NCBI RefSeq assembly: GCF_000422785.1
Contig: NZ_AUGS01000005.1
Span: 362,620 to 426,619 of the forward strand
From: Pseudovibrio exalbescens DSM 16456
GTDB lineage: Bacteria > Pseudomonadota > Alphaproteobacteria > Rhizobiales > Stappiaceae
DNA: 64,000 nt
Direction of reading: 5' to 3'
The position numbers and the translations under genes are program-made. Of the stretch, positions 47,777-57,352 are shown piece by piece. Position 1 is the first letter of the stretch, and each line of letters opens with the position of its first letter. A model generated the notes under the pieces. That model saw only the letters and a program-made list of their open reading frames with translations. It had not been told where the DNA came from and made no database searches.

Positions 47777-48073
47777 TTATACTTCCGGCAGTATGCCTTT
47801 GAACACGCGGTGGGTGCGTGGCCCGGTCATGATGTCTTCAAGTTCGGCCTTGACCTTGAGATAATGCGGCGTTTGCTTGTGCGCCTTCACTGCGTCCTGA
47901 TCGACATACGCTTCATAGATGGAGAACTTGGTCGGATCGTCCGGATCCTGAAGAACATCGAAACGCAGGCATCCCGGTTCCTGAATGGAGCCTTCATGAT
48001 TGGGGCGGAAGACGCGCAGGAAATCTTCTACACGGTCTGGTTTCACCTGAATTTCTACAAGCGTTACGTGCAT
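47777..48073 (-). CDS. lsrG: AI-2 processing enzyme LsrG-like
   Basis: A 98-residue small protein of the antibiotic biosynthesis monooxygenase (ABM) fold. LsrG in enteric bacteria isomerises phospho-DPD (phosphorylated AI-2) before thiolytic cleavage by LsrF. The sequence [40 protein letters not shown] and [22 protein letters not shown] follow the LsrG pattern closely. It lies between lsrB and the epimerase-like gene; a perfect hairpin separates it from lsrB. Context makes the assignment firm. Confidence 0.9.
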   Translation of the reverse strand: MHVTLVEIQVKPDRVEDFLRVFRPNHEGSIQEPGCLRFDVLQDPDDPTKFSIYEAYVDQDAVKAHKQTPHYLKVKAELEDIMTGPRTHRVFKGILPEV

Positions 48074-48109
48074 GTTCTTTCTCGCTTTTCATTTTGGATT
48101 TGACATGAA

Positions 48110-48138
48110 GGGCATGGGAGACGATGCCTCCCATGCCC
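48110..48138 (-). promoter_or_regulatory. Perfect 11-bp stem-loop between lsrB and lsrG
   Basis: GGGCATGGGAG (48110-48120) pairs with CTCCCATGCCC (48128-48138) around a seven-base loop. On the transcribed strand it lies just after the lsrB stop and has no T-run, so it probably protects the lsrB message end or partly attenuates downstream genes. Confidence 0.7.
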
Positions 48139-48161
48139 GCATCGAAGCGCTTCAGGACTTC

Positions 48162-49193
48162 TTAGAAGTCGAAGTCGTCGATGTTTTCCTTGGTGAACAC
48201 CTGACGCTCTGGCAACAGGATGATGCCGTTGCCTTCGGCTTCGTAGTCGTAGCCCTGTACACTGTTCGGGCTCACCTCAACGGTACCCACACCCGGGATT
48301 TCCAGTGTGTCACCCACGTTCATTGCGCCATTTTCCAACACGTGGTTGGCCACGTAGGTTGTGATGCGACCCTGCTTGGTGACATCCCAAAGACCGAAAG
48401 CCTTCACGGTGTCGCGCTTCACGTAAGGACGCATGACGTTTGGCGTGGAGAAACCAACAATTGCAACTTCACCAGCGCGACCCAGGTTTTCTGCAGCCTG
48501 AGCAGCCGCAGGCAGTGCATTGGCATCCGGCGCAATGATGATGTCCAGATCCTTGTAGGCCTGAAGGATACCTTCGCCGGTCTGCAAGGACTTCTGTGCG
48601 TCATTATAGCCGTACTGTGTGGTTACGATTTCCCAGCCCGGGTAATCGGCAGCAATGATTTCCTTGGCTGCATTTACCCAAGCGTTCTGGTCGGTCACGG
48701 TCGGGCTGGAGTAGAAGAAGGCAACCTTGGCCTTGTCGCCACCCTTGTGCTGTTCAGCTGCCATATCAACGAGAAGCTTGCCCAGCTGTGCCGGCGTGCC
48801 CTGGTTGACGTAGAAGCTGCGACACTCAGGATTGACGTCAGAGTCCCACGTCATCACCTGAACGCCACGCTTCATGGCGCGCTTCAGAGCAGGACACAGA
48901 CCATCCGGCGATACAGCCGAGATGGAGATGGCGTCATACCCCTGGTTGACGAAAGTGTTGATGTACTGAACCTGACCGGAAACGGATGGTTCGGTTGGAC
49001 CATCATAGGTCACATCCACACCCAGTTCCTTACCAGCATCAACGGCGCCTTGACCACCAGAGGTGAAGAAGCCGACACCAACCAGCTTAGGGATGAAGGC
49101 AACGCGCTTTTCTGCGGCGGAAGCGGTTGTCAACATGCTGGAAGCGGCCAGAGCCAGTGCCAGTGCTGCAGAAATCGTACCTAGGCGTTTCAT
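48162..49193 (-). CDS. lsrB: AI-2 periplasmic binding protein LsrB
   Basis: A 343-residue periplasmic protein that binds autoinducer-2 for import by LsrACD. A signal peptide ([20 protein letters not shown], cleavage near ASAAEKR) is clear. Ligand-site residues known from Salmonella LsrB fall in the expected places: [11 protein letters not shown] (Lys), [10 protein letters not shown] (Asp), [10 protein letters not shown] (Asp-Gln) and [13 protein letters not shown] (Pro, Ala), so it should bind the R-THMF form of AI-2. The ATG at 49193 has GGGAGA upstream; the open frame to 49319 overlaps lsrD and is rejected. Confidence 0.95.
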   Translation of the reverse strand: MKRLGTISAALALALAASSMLTTASAAEKRVAFIPKLVGVGFFTSGGQGAVDAGKELGVDVTYDGPTEPSVSGQVQYINTFVNQGYDAISISAVSPDGLCPALKRAMKRGVQVMTWDSDVNPECRSFYVNQGTPAQLGKLLVDMAAEQHKGGDKAKVAFFYSSPTVTDQNAWVNAAKEIIAADYPGWEIVTTQYGYNDAQKSLQTGEGILQAYKDLDIIIAPDANALPAAAQAAENLGRAGEVAIVGFSTPNVMRPYVKRDTVKAFGLWDVTKQGRITTYVANHVLENGAMNVGDTLEIPGVGTVEVSPNSVQGYDYEAEGNGIILLPERQVFTKENIDDFDF

Positions 49194-49279
49194 AGTGTTT
49201 CTCCCGAATATTGTGTAGTGGCCCGCTTCCCGTTTCACCATGGTTAGGTCCACGAGCCATCTCCCAAGATGCATTGGTG

Positions 49280-50287
49280 TTACCGTGCGGCTTGACCAAC
49301 GCTTTTGAGAACGCGCCACTGGAGGTATTGAGCGCGTCCCATTTCAGTCAGGCTGCGCAATGCAACAACCAGCACCAACAATCCGCCGGAAAGCGCATTG
49401 GAGACGTGGCTGGAGACACCGATAATCTGCAGACCTGTTTGAAAATAGCCGACCAGAAGGACAGCCAGAGCGGTGCCGAGAATAGTCCCGGACCCGCCAT
49501 AGATGCTGGATCCACCCAGAACCACGGCGGTGATTGCCGGCATCAAGGCGGCAGAACCGAAGTCAGAGCGAGCGGAGCCAAAGTAGGAAGCAAGAACCAA
49601 TCCGGAGAGCGCCGCCATGATGCCCGTCAAGGCATAGGCGATGGTCAGCGTGCGGAACTGCGGGACGCCCGCATATTTCGCGGCGCGCTGGTTCTGGCCA
49701 ATCAGGTAGATGTAGCGACCAAAGCGGGTGCGATGCAAAAGCAGCATGAACACAACGGTCGCAACAAAGAAGATTACAAGTGGGAACGGCAGACCGAGGA
49801 CTTCAAGGTTAGCCATTTCGACGAAACTTGCGTCAAAACCGCTGATCCCTTCGTATCCGGAAGCACCGCCCAAACCGGAGAGGACAAGCGCTGCCCCGCT
49901 GAACAGGAACGAGGAACCGAGCGTAATGACCAGCGGATTCACCTTGGCAATATGGATCGCAACCGAGTTCAGAATTCCGGTCAAACAGCCAACGCCCAGT
50001 GCACCGATACAGGCAATCCAGATATTGACACCGTTCACCCAAAGCAAACCAAGGGTGATGGCAGCCAGCCCCATTACAGAGCCGATGGACAGGTCAATGC
50101 CACCAGTGATGATGACGAGGGTCAGGGCCAGAGCCACAATCCCGACATGCACGAAGTCACTGGTTGAGAACAGAAGGGTCGACGGGCGCAAGAAGGCCGG
50201 ATTGATGGCACCGAACACCAGGATCTCACCAACCAGGAGAACGGCCAGAACCGTCTCCCAGCGTTTCAGGAAACGAAGTCCGTTCAT
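49280..50287 (-). CDS. lsrD: AI-2 ABC transporter permease LsrD
   Basis: A 335-residue inner-membrane permease of the ribose/AI-2 family with about nine hydrophobic segments. Typical sequence is [65 protein letters not shown] and [27 protein letters not shown]. Its start overlaps the lsrC stop by four bases, and lsrB follows after 86 bases. With LsrC it forms the channel for AI-2 uptake. Confidence 0.93.
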   Translation of the reverse strand: MNGLRFLKRWETVLAVLLVGEILVFGAINPAFLRPSTLLFSTSDFVHVGIVALALTLVIITGGIDLSIGSVMGLAAITLGLLWVNGVNIWIACIGALGVGCLTGILNSVAIHIAKVNPLVITLGSSFLFSGAALVLSGLGGASGYEGISGFDASFVEMANLEVLGLPFPLVIFFVATVVFMLLLHRTRFGRYIYLIGQNQRAAKYAGVPQFRTLTIAYALTGIMAALSGLVLASYFGSARSDFGSAALMPAITAVVLGGSSIYGGSGTILGTALAVLLVGYFQTGLQIIGVSSHVSNALSGGLLVLVVALRSLTEMGRAQYLQWRVLKSVGQAAR

Positions 50288-51327
50288 TTGCGCACCTCAC
50301 TCAGTTCCTTGATTTCAGGGGTTTTCGCGGAGGAAGAAGAGCTTTCCGGCTCCAGGAACTTGCGATACTTGTGGTAGCGCAGGGACGCGCCCATGGCTTC
50401 CCGGATTTTTCCGTCAGCAACCAGAACCAGCAGCAGAATTGCACCGGCAATCATATCGTTCCAGAACGCATCCAGACGCAGCATGACCAAGACACTGTCA
50501 ATGGAAGTCATGAAGTATGCGCCCAAGCCAGCACCAACAACGGTACCTGTGCCGCCGAGCAAGCTGACACCACCCAGAACGCTGGATGCGATTGCTCGCA
50601 TTTCCATGGCATTACCGGCGGTATTGGGGATGAACCCAATCTGCGCTGCAAAGATGATGCCTGCAAAGGCGGCCAGAATGCCGTTGATTGCATAGGCCGT
50701 GAGCTGGACAGAGCGAACTCGGATGCCGAGCAAACGTGCCCCTTCCCGGTTATCACCGACCGCAAACAGCGAGCGACCGAAGGCCGTGTAGCGCAGCCAG
50801 CAATGCGTCCCGATCAAGAGAATAAGAACGATCCAGGCAAAGGGAGACAGACCAAGGAATACGGCATGTGACAGCCCCTTGAACCCTTCCGGCAGACCTT
50901 CAATCCAACTGCCTCCTGTAGACAGGTGAACCAGACCGCGGAACAGACCCAACGTACCAAGCGTTGCCACAATGGCCGGAACGCGAAGTACTGCGACCAT
51001 GAAGCCATTGAACAGGCCGCACAAAAGGCCAACAAACAGAGCGACAGCAACGCTGAGGCCTATTCCGTAGCCGCCATTCATCAAAATGCCGGCTATGGCA
51101 GCAGACAACCCCATTATGGAGCCGATGGAAACGTCCAATCCACGGGTGGCCATGACCAGCGTAGAGCCGATGGCAATAACTACCAGGATCAGGCTGTTAT
51201 TGTAGATTGAAACCACCGTATCGAACGAGAGATAGGAAGTATCGACCAGCCCGAGCAGCACAAACAGGATCAGGATGATCGCTGCAACGGATGCCTCACG
51301 ATTGTTTTGCAGAAACCTGATTAACAT
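50284..51327 (-). CDS. lsrC: AI-2 ABC transporter permease LsrC
   Basis: A 347-residue inner-membrane permease, partner of LsrD. Segments include VVIAIGSTLVMATRGLDVSIGSIMGLSAA, LRVPAIVATLGTLGLFRGLVHLSTGG, SLFAVGDNREGARLLGIRV and ASSVLGGVSLLGGTGTVVGAGLGAYF. The C-terminal 40 residues are polar and extend into the cytoplasm. The start overlaps the end of lsrA by seven bases and the stop overlaps lsrD. Confidence 0.93.
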   Translation of the reverse strand: MLIRFLQNNREASVAAIILILFVLLGLVDTSYLSFDTVVSIYNNSLILVVIAIGSTLVMATRGLDVSIGSIMGLSAAIAGILMNGGYGIGLSVAVALFVGLLCGLFNGFMVAVLRVPAIVATLGTLGLFRGLVHLSTGGSWIEGLPEGFKGLSHAVFLGLSPFAWIVLILLIGTHCWLRYTAFGRSLFAVGDNREGARLLGIRVRSVQLTAYAINGILAAFAGIIFAAQIGFIPNTAGNAMEMRAIASSVLGGVSLLGGTGTVVGAGLGAYFMTSIDSVLVMLRLDAFWNDMIAGAILLLVLVADGKIREAMGASLRYHKYRKFLEPESSSSSAKTPEIKELSEVRK

Positions 51328-52841
51328 GAGCTGGCCCCTTCTTCAGCCGTAACCCCGAATGAAAGCTGAGCAATCGCATCTACGGTGATTTCAGAGCCCC
51401 GCAGCTCTCCGCCGGGATAACCATGGTCCATAACCAGAACGCGATGGCTTAGGCGTTGCACTTCTTCGTGGTCTGAGGAAATGAGCAGGATTGCCACACC
51501 TTCGGCGGCAAGTTCATCGATCAAACGATAGATGTCGGCACGTACCGCGACATCCACGCCGCGGGTGGGCTCATCCAGAATGAGCACCTTGGGCTTGGCT
51601 GCAAGGCACTTCGCCAAGAGGATCTTCTGCTGGTTACCGCCTGACAAGGTTCTCACACTTTGTGATGAGGAGGCGCAGACGATGCCGAGGGATTGAACAT
51701 ATTGCTGAAACCGTTCCTCTTCCGCCTTGAGCGGCAACCAGGAAGGTTCACGGTACAAAACCAGGGCCGACGAGTTCCATGATAACGGCGCGTCCACGAA
51801 CAAGCCACTGGATTGACGGTCTTCAGGCAGGTAAACGATACCTTGGTCCAAGCTTTGGATCGGAGTTGTGTGCGTCACATCACGCTCATCAAGCGAGACC
51901 CGTCCACGCGCCGCACGGCGGATGCCGTAAAGCGTTTCGGCAAGTTCGGTGCGACCTGATCCAACCACGCCGCCGAGGCCCAACACTTCACCTTCATGAA
52001 GTGCAAATGAAACGCGGGCAAAACCCTCACCACACAGGTTTTCGACCCTAAGGATTTCCCGACCACCCTTGTAAGGGGCTGGCGCATCTGAGGCATCCAA
52101 AGCGGACTTGCCTGCGACTTGGGTCATCGCACGAACGATTTCGGAGTCTGAAAAGCTCTTCGGCGGTCCTGCCAAAACTACACGCCCGTCCCGCAGGATG
52201 CTGACCACCTCCGCAATTTCGCGGATTTCGCCCAACTTGTGTGAAATGAAGAAGATTCCGACACCTTGTTCCGACAGGGCGCGCATGCGCTCAAACAGTC
52301 TGGATACCTCGCGCGGCGTCAACGCGGATGTCGGTTCATCAAGGATTAGGATACGCGCTCGCCTGATCAGACCTCTGAGGATCTCAACCATTTGCTGGTC
52401 TGCCACTTCCAACTGGCCAGCCGGTGTGTGCAGGTCGAGGTTTGAACCGACTTCTTTGATCAGCGTTAACAGTCGTGAACGCAATTCCGTCCGATTTCCG
52501 GACATATGCATCAACACGTTTTCTTCAACGCTAAGATTTGGGAACAACATCGGTTCCTGTGGCACCAGATGGATCCCCAACTGGCGAGATAGAACCGGTG
52601 TCAAATGATTAGCTTCCTCACCGCAGACGTAAAGATTGCCACGGTCCACCGGATGCAGGCCGGCGATGATCTTCATCAGGGTGGATTTCCCCGCCCCGTT
52701 GCCTCCCAGAAGAGCATGGATTTGGCCGGACTCGAGCGTCAGATCAACGCCTTTCAGAACTGATACACTGCCGAAAAATTTCCAGACATTGTCAGCTTTG
52801 ATGAGTGTTTCGCGTTGGCCAGACGGCTTTATTTCCGTCAT
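51321..52841 (-). CDS. lsrA: AI-2 ABC transporter ATPase LsrA
   Basis: A 506-residue protein with two fused ATPase domains that powers AI-2 import. The first has Walker A GGNGAGKSTLMK, signature-type sequence VADQQMVEILRGL and Walker B ILILDEPTSALTP. The second has VVGSGRTELAETLYG, LSGGNQQKILLAKCL and VLILDEPTRGVDV. The ATG at 52841 (MTEIKPSGQRE) is chosen because GGAG lies ten bases upstream; an ATG at 52892 has no such site. A long stem-loop lies between it and lsrF upstream. Confidence 0.94.
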   Translation of the reverse strand: MTEIKPSGQRETLIKADNVWKFFGSVSVLKGVDLTLESGQIHALLGGNGAGKSTLMKIIAGLHPVDRGNLYVCGEEANHLTPVLSRQLGIHLVPQEPMLFPNLSVEENVLMHMSGNRTELRSRLLTLIKEVGSNLDLHTPAGQLEVADQQMVEILRGLIRRARILILDEPTSALTPREVSRLFERMRALSEQGVGIFFISHKLGEIREIAEVVSILRDGRVVLAGPPKSFSDSEIVRAMTQVAGKSALDASDAPAPYKGGREILRVENLCGEGFARVSFALHEGEVLGLGGVVGSGRTELAETLYGIRRAARGRVSLDERDVTHTTPIQSLDQGIVYLPEDRQSSGLFVDAPLSWNSSALVLYREPSWLPLKAEEERFQQYVQSLGIVCASSSQSVRTLSGGNQQKILLAKCLAAKPKVLILDEPTRGVDVAVRADIYRLIDELAAEGVAILLISSDHEEVQRLSHRVLVMDHGYPGGELRGSEITVDAIAQLSFGVTAEEGASSC

Positions 52842-52955
52842 TTCAAGCGCACTCCTTGGTATGTTGTCGGCGTAGGTACGCCGTTCTCCCAAACCCGCAA
52901 CGAACCCCTTCGGTGCAGGTCACCCCAGAACCGCCAGACGCCATAGCCGGCGGGT

Positions 52956-53012
52956 CCGGAGCCCGGCAGCCCGACACAAGAACTTGCGTCGCACTCCCTT
53001 ACCGGGCTCCGG
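52956..53012 (-). promoter_or_regulatory. Long stem-loop between lsrF and lsrA
   Basis: CCGGAGCCCGG (52956-52966) and CCGGGCTCCGG (53002-53012) form a perfect 11-bp stem around 35 bases, which can fold into a second small hairpin (CGACGCAAG/CTTGTGTCG with mismatches). It lies 11 bases after the lsrF stop on the transcribed strand. It may set the ratio of lsrF to the transporter genes. Confidence 0.65.
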
Positions 53013-53023
53013 TTTCACCTAGA

Positions 53024-53911
53024 TCAGGCGAGTTCCTTGGCTTTTTCGGCCTTGTAGATTTCAATGGCCTTTTCCGGTTTTTCACCGTCATGCACCACGG
53101 CACGAACGGCCTTGATCATGCCAACCGGACTGTCGGACTGGAAAATGTTCCGGCCCATATCAACGCCAGATGCACCCTGATCGATTGCCTTGTAGGCCAT
53201 TGTCAGAGCATCCATTTCCGGAAGCTTTTTACCGCCGGCGATAACGATCGGCACTGGACAGCCAGCAGCCACCTTCTCAAAGCCTTCTTCAACGAAGTAA
53301 GTCTTGATGATGTGGGCCCCAAGTTCAGCACAGATGCGGGTCGAAAGACCGAAATACCGTGCATCACGCACCATGTCCTTGCCAACGCCCGTGACAGCCA
53401 TTGTGGGCACGCCATAGCGGTTCCCTGTGTCAATGAGCTTCACCAGGTTGGCCAGAGACTTGTGCTCATATTCCGCGCCGACGTAGACGTTGGTTGTGAT
53501 AGCCGAAGCGTTCAAGCGAACTGCATCTTCAATATCGACGGCTACGAGTTCGTTCGACAGCTCAGTCAGAACGCTCATACCACCTGAACACCGCAGCACA
53601 ACTGGTTTGCGGCTGTCGGCCGGCATGGTTGCTCGAAGACCACCACGGGTGCACATCAAAACGTCTGTATAAGGAACCAACGGGCGGATCGTCAGATCCA
53701 GACGCTCCAAGCCGGTTGCCGGACCCTGAAAGTAGCCATGGTCAAATGCCAGCATGACAGTGTTGCCGCTTTTTTCCTGGAAAATGCGGGCCATGCGGTC
53801 CTGCATCCCCCAATCCAGAGCATTGGCACCACGAAGCGGGAACGGCTTCACTTCAACCGGTTTGTCGAGCCCGAAATCCTTGCCTTCTCTTACATCATCC
53901 AAATCAGCCAT
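53024..53911 (-). CDS. lsrF: 3-hydroxy-5-phosphonooxypentane-2,4-dione thiolase LsrF
   Basis: A 295-residue class I aldolase-fold enzyme that transfers an acetyl group from the phospho-AI-2 isomer to CoA, ending the signal. The Schiff-base lysine is Lys203 in [13 protein letters not shown], the same number as in E. coli LsrF. Other matches are [46 protein letters not shown] and [14 protein letters not shown]. The ATG at 53911 has GGAGG five bases upstream. Here lsrF leads the leftward operon, whereas in enteric bacteria it follows the transporter genes. Confidence 0.95.
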   Translation of the reverse strand: MADLDDVREGKDFGLDKPVEVKPFPLRGANALDWGMQDRMARIFQEKSGNTVMLAFDHGYFQGPATGLERLDLTIRPLVPYTDVLMCTRGGLRATMPADSRKPVVLRCSGGMSVLTELSNELVAVDIEDAVRLNASAITTNVYVGAEYEHKSLANLVKLIDTGNRYGVPTMAVTGVGKDMVRDARYFGLSTRICAELGAHIIKTYFVEEGFEKVAAGCPVPIVIAGGKKLPEMDALTMAYKAIDQGASGVDMGRNIFQSDSPVGMIKAVRAVVHDGEKPEKAIEIYKAEKAKELA

Positions 53912-54245
53912 GTCGTCCTCCGAGTTACATGTTTGAGCCATCTGACCCGGCCATCCCGACCAAGCGTTCATATGAACAACGACTCGTCAATTGCTCACTC
54001 GAGTATTGCTCGTTTGGCGAAAAGGTCAACCATAAGAACGATTCATATATCACTTTGCCGCAACATATGATCATTATCCACTGGCGTGAAATTTCAGGAA
54101 AAGGCTGCAAAACCACGAAAAATCCGCATAAAATCAATCATTATACGTAGTATACCGGAGGTAGAATTTAGGAGAAATAAAATCAGCAATTGATCATTTA
54201 TACCAGTCATGATCAAATGCTCACAATGGAGCTTGGAGGCCCAAC
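53912..54245. promoter_or_regulatory. Divergent lsrF / lsrR control region
   Basis: 334 AT-rich bases between the two divergent lsr transcripts, with no gene. The motif TGATCATT or close relatives recur at 54067, 54133 (ATCAATCATT) and 54191, besides the clear palindrome at 54190-54216. This is where LsrR would repress both directions and where an AI-2-P signal would be read. Confidence 0.7.
54190..54216. promoter_or_regulatory. Candidate LsrR operator
   Basis: TTGATCAT (54190-54197) and ATGATCAA (54209-54216) form a perfect inverted repeat with an 11-base gap, centred about 43 bases before the lsrR start codon. SorC-type regulators such as LsrR bind palindromes as multimers, so this is the best operator candidate. 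Binding is inferred. Confidence 0.5.
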
Positions 54246-55196
54246 GTGAACGAGATGACTGACGATTTCGCTTATGAACCCCACGAAGAAGAGCTACTGA
54301 GCCGGGTAGCGTGGTACTATTATCATGACGGCATGACCCAAAGTGATATTGGGTCCCGCTTGAACCTGTCGCGCATCAAGGTCTCGCGCATGCTGGAACG
54401 CGGCAGGCGTATGGGCCTGATTCATATACATATTAACTCAAGTTACGGCGGTTGCTTCACACTCGAAAATGAATTGCAGGAATTGTATGGCCTTAAGGAG
54501 GTTCGTGTCATTCCGGCAGAGGGAGAAGCTGATTCAACCGTTCGGCTTGCCGAGGCTTCAAGCCAGTACTTGATGAACAAATTGCAAAAGTCTGATCTTC
54601 TGGCGGTCGGCTGGGGGGCAACGGTCATGGGGGCACTGCAACGGCTGGCCCAAACGCTGTCTCACCGCGATGTGTCCCTGGTAAGCCTTACCGGTGGGGT
54701 TGCCGCCTATATTGAAGGGGTTTCCTCGGGGCGCACCTCCAAGCACGTTCACCTGATACCGGCCCCTCTTCTCGTATCCAACGAGTCATTGGCGGAGAGC
54801 CTAAAGACAGAGCGCCACATAGTAGATGTGATGAGCATGGCCAAGACGGCCAACTATGCACTTGTCGGTATTGGGTCCGTTGCCAATCAGGCCACTTTGG
54901 TCACATCTGGGTATGCAACCCAATCTCAGTTCGAAGCGTTCCGGCGGCAAGGCGCTGTGGGCGATATCATAGCCTACTTCTACGACGAAGAAGGACAGGT
55001 GCTCGATCTTCCGTTCCACCAAACTCTGGTTGGACTCGACCTTGACGCATTGCGTCATATTCCGCAAGTCGTGGCCGCCGCCAGTGGGGAGGACAAAGTC
55101 GACGCAATCCGGGCTGCGGCGAAAGGCAAGCACTTTAATGTGCTGATTACAGACGAGCCAACCGCCCAGGCCATCATCAAGGGAGAAAAGAAATGA
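54246..55196 (+). CDS. lsrR: Transcriptional repressor LsrR (SorC/DeoR-type sugar-binding)
   Basis: A 316-residue SorC-family regulator that represses lsr genes until it binds phosphorylated AI-2. The N-terminal helix-turn-helix reads LLSRVAWYYYHDGMTQSDIGSRLNLSRIKVSRMLERGRRMGLI, followed by a sugar-phosphate-binding domain with LLAVGWGATVMGALQRL, VSLTGGVAAYIEG, YALVGIGSVANQATLV and VVAAASGEDKVDAIRAA. The GTG start has GGAGG seven bases upstream. The gene overlaps lsrK by four bases, so repressor and kinase are made together. The leftward lsr operon diverges from it. Confidence 0.95.
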   Translation: MNEMTDDFAYEPHEEELLSRVAWYYYHDGMTQSDIGSRLNLSRIKVSRMLERGRRMGLIHIHINSSYGGCFTLENELQELYGLKEVRVIPAEGEADSTVRLAEASSQYLMNKLQKSDLLAVGWGATVMGALQRLAQTLSHRDVSLVSLTGGVAAYIEGVSSGRTSKHVHLIPAPLLVSNESLAESLKTERHIVDVMSMAKTANYALVGIGSVANQATLVTSGYATQSQFEAFRRQGAVGDIIAYFYDEEGQVLDLPFHQTLVGLDLDALRHIPQVVAAASGEDKVDAIRAAAKGKHFNVLITDEPTAQAIIKGEKK

Positions 55197-56764
55197 GTGA
55201 GAACCAGGGCTATGTTCTGGCAATTGATGCCGGAACTGGCAGTGGTCGCGCTGTCATTTTTGATGCTCAAGGGAGGCAGATTGCCGTTGGGCAGGAAGAG
55301 TGGACCCATCTGAGTGACCCTCGTTATCCGGGATCAATGGAGTTCGATTGCCCGGCGAACTGGGATCTGTTGTGTCGCTGCATCAAGAAGGCTTTGGGAG
55401 AAGCCGGGCTGGGCGCGCAGGATATTCTTGCTGTGAGTGGCACCAGTATGCGTGAAGGCATTGTGCTTTACGACGCGGATGGTCAAGAACTGTGGGCCTG
55501 TGCCAACGTCGACTCTCGGGCGGCAGACGAGGTGCGCGTCCTTCAGGCCGACGCGCCCCAGTTACAAAAGGATGCCTATGCGATTACCGGGCAGACCTTC
55601 GCGCTGGGCGCAATTCCCCGCTTGAAATGGATCCAGAAACACTTGCCAGAGGTGTACGAACGCACTGCGACCATGTCCATGTTGTCTGACTGGATTCTGG
55701 CGCGGCTATCAGGCGTCATAGCGTGTGATCCATCCAATGCTGGCACGACAGGTATTTTCTCGCTCGAAACACGGGACTGGGTTCCGGAGATTGCGGGCAA
55801 GGCCGGCCTGAAAACCGACATTTTTCCAAAGGTGGTTGAAACCGGTACGGCGATTGGCAAGATAACGGCCAAAGGCGCAGAGGAAACCGGCTTGTCGGCT
55901 GGCACTCCTGTCGTCATGGGCGGCGGCGATGTGCAGCTCGGTGCGTTGGGGCTTGGCGTTTCAAGGCCCGGTCAAGCCGCTGTCTTGGGCGGTACTTTCT
56001 GGCAGGAAGTGGTCAACATGGGGTCTGCGGCGACTGACGCCAATATGCGTATCCGCGTTAACCCCCACGTGGTTCCCGGCGTCAGTCAGGCCGAGGGCAT
56101 CGCCTTCATGGTTGGCATGACAACGCGTTGGTTCCGTGACGCGTTTTGTCAGGAAGAAAAGCGCCTTGCAGACGAGCGCGGCATCGATGTGTATGCGCTG
56201 CTTGAAGAACAATCCGCTCAGGTTCCCGTCGGTGCCCATGGCATTCTGCCGATTTTCACCGATGTCATGAACTACGGGGCGTGGTATCACGCCGCCCCGT
56301 CGCTTTTGAACCTTTCTCTGGACGCCAGCAAATGCGGCAAACCGGAGATCTTCCGTGCTTTGCAGGAAAATGCCGCGATTGTGGCGGCCGAGAATCTGAC
56401 GATGGCCGCTGATATGGCCGGCGTGACACTTGACGAGATTGTCTTTGCAGGCGGGGCCTCAAAGGGGCGTTTGTGGTGTCAAATTCTGGCCGATGCGACT
56501 GGTCTTCCGGTCAAGGTGCCTGAGGTAACGGAAGCAACTGCATTTGCCTGCGGCCTCGCCGCGTGGGTGGGTATCGGCGTGTACCCTTCCCTGCCCGAGG
56601 CGGCTGACAAACTCGTTCGCTGGGACCGGCACTATACACCCAATCCGGATACTCACGCGGAATATCGCGAGATCACCCGGAAATGGCGTGAAGCTTATGC
56701 GGCACAGCGTCCGTTGGTGGAGCAGAATATTACCCAATCCATGTGGAAGGCCCCAGGGCTATAA
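55193..56764 (+). CDS. lsrK: Autoinducer-2 kinase LsrK
   Basis: A 523-residue FGGY-family kinase that phosphorylates incoming AI-2 (DPD), trapping it and making the inducer of LsrR. Sequence features are VLAIDAGTGSGRAVIFDAQG (phosphate loop), VSGTSMREGIVLYD, MLSDWILARLSGV, VVMGGGDVQLGALGLGV and IVFAGGASKGRLWCQILADATGLPVKVPEVTEATAFACGLAA. Length is like E. coli LsrK. It begins in the lsrR stop codon and is followed after 24 bases by a cupin gene on the same transcript. Confidence 0.95.
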   Translation: MSENQGYVLAIDAGTGSGRAVIFDAQGRQIAVGQEEWTHLSDPRYPGSMEFDCPANWDLLCRCIKKALGEAGLGAQDILAVSGTSMREGIVLYDADGQELWACANVDSRAADEVRVLQADAPQLQKDAYAITGQTFALGAIPRLKWIQKHLPEVYERTATMSMLSDWILARLSGVIACDPSNAGTTGIFSLETRDWVPEIAGKAGLKTDIFPKVVETGTAIGKITAKGAEETGLSAGTPVVMGGGDVQLGALGLGVSRPGQAAVLGGTFWQEVVNMGSAATDANMRIRVNPHVVPGVSQAEGIAFMVGMTTRWFRDAFCQEEKRLADERGIDVYALLEEQSAQVPVGAHGILPIFTDVMNYGAWYHAAPSLLNLSLDASKCGKPEIFRALQENAAIVAAENLTMAADMAGVTLDEIVFAGGASKGRLWCQILADATGLPVKVPEVTEATAFACGLAAWVGIGVYPSLPEAADKLVRWDRHYTPNPDTHAEYREITRKWREAYAAQRPLVEQNITQSMWKAPGL

Positions 56765-56788
56765 AGAGTTGAGAGGACGGCGCTGGCC

Positions 56789-57172
56789 ATGCTCGCGCCC
56801 ATAGCAAACATGTACAAGACAAGTGAACGCGATCACACCTACCGATTTGACGACCACGGCCCCAAGTATTTGCAACGAGGTCCGCGCTCGGACATTGGCG
56901 TGGTGACCCTGCAGCCCGGACAACATTTTCCAGCACACAAGCACTGTCGGATTGAAGAAAACTTTCTGACCATTGAAGGCGAAGTGCATATGTATGTGGA
57001 CGGCAATCTCCACGTTCTTGGCGTGGGAGATTTCCTGCGCTGTGAGCCTGGAGAAGCTCACTATGTTGTCAATCACGGAGACGTGCCGTGGAAAGCGGTC
57101 TTTATCAAGGCGCCCTATGACCCCAAGGACGGTGTGCCGGTCGACTGGACACCCGAACAAGCGGCGTCCTAA
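56789..57172 (+). CDS. Small cupin protein in the lsrRK operon
   Basis: A 127-residue single-domain cupin. The first cupin motif fits GX5HXHX4E: Gly44, His50, His52, Glu57 in PGQHFPAHKHCRIEENFLTIEG; the second has LGVGDFLRCEPGEAHYVVNH with His91. These residues would hold one metal ion. Cupins of this size act as isomerases, dioxygenases or sugar-binding proteins. It is not part of the enteric lsr operon, yet follows lsrK directly on the same strand and is closed off by a hairpin, so a part in handling AI-2 or its breakdown products is likely but unproven. GAGAGGA lies upstream of the ATG. Confidence 0.85.
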   Translation: MLAPIANMYKTSERDHTYRFDDHGPKYLQRGPRSDIGVVTLQPGQHFPAHKHCRIEENFLTIEGEVHMYVDGNLHVLGVGDFLRCEPGEAHYVVNHGDVPWKAVFIKAPYDPKDGVPVDWTPEQAAS

Positions 57173-57191
57173 TCCGCTTTAGCAAACACCT

Positions 57192-57231
57192 GTCAAGGGT
57201 ACTGAGTGTCCAATGGCTCAGTGCCCTTGAC
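57192..57231 (+). terminator. Terminator-like hairpin after the cupin gene
   Basis: GTCAAGGGTACTGAG (57192-57206) pairs with CTCAGTGCCCTTGAC (57217-57231) with one mismatch, around ten bases. No T-run follows. It marks the probable end of the lsrR-lsrK-cupin transcript. Confidence 0.55.
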
Positions 57232-57352
57232 CTGCCTATCGTCTCCATTTCTTGAACACTGTTTTCAAAGCCTTCCTGGAAATTTGCCTTCGAAATTTCA
57301 GGTTTGTCCCTCTAGACTGCCCAAGCGCTTATATAAGAGTTTAGGAGGGAAC

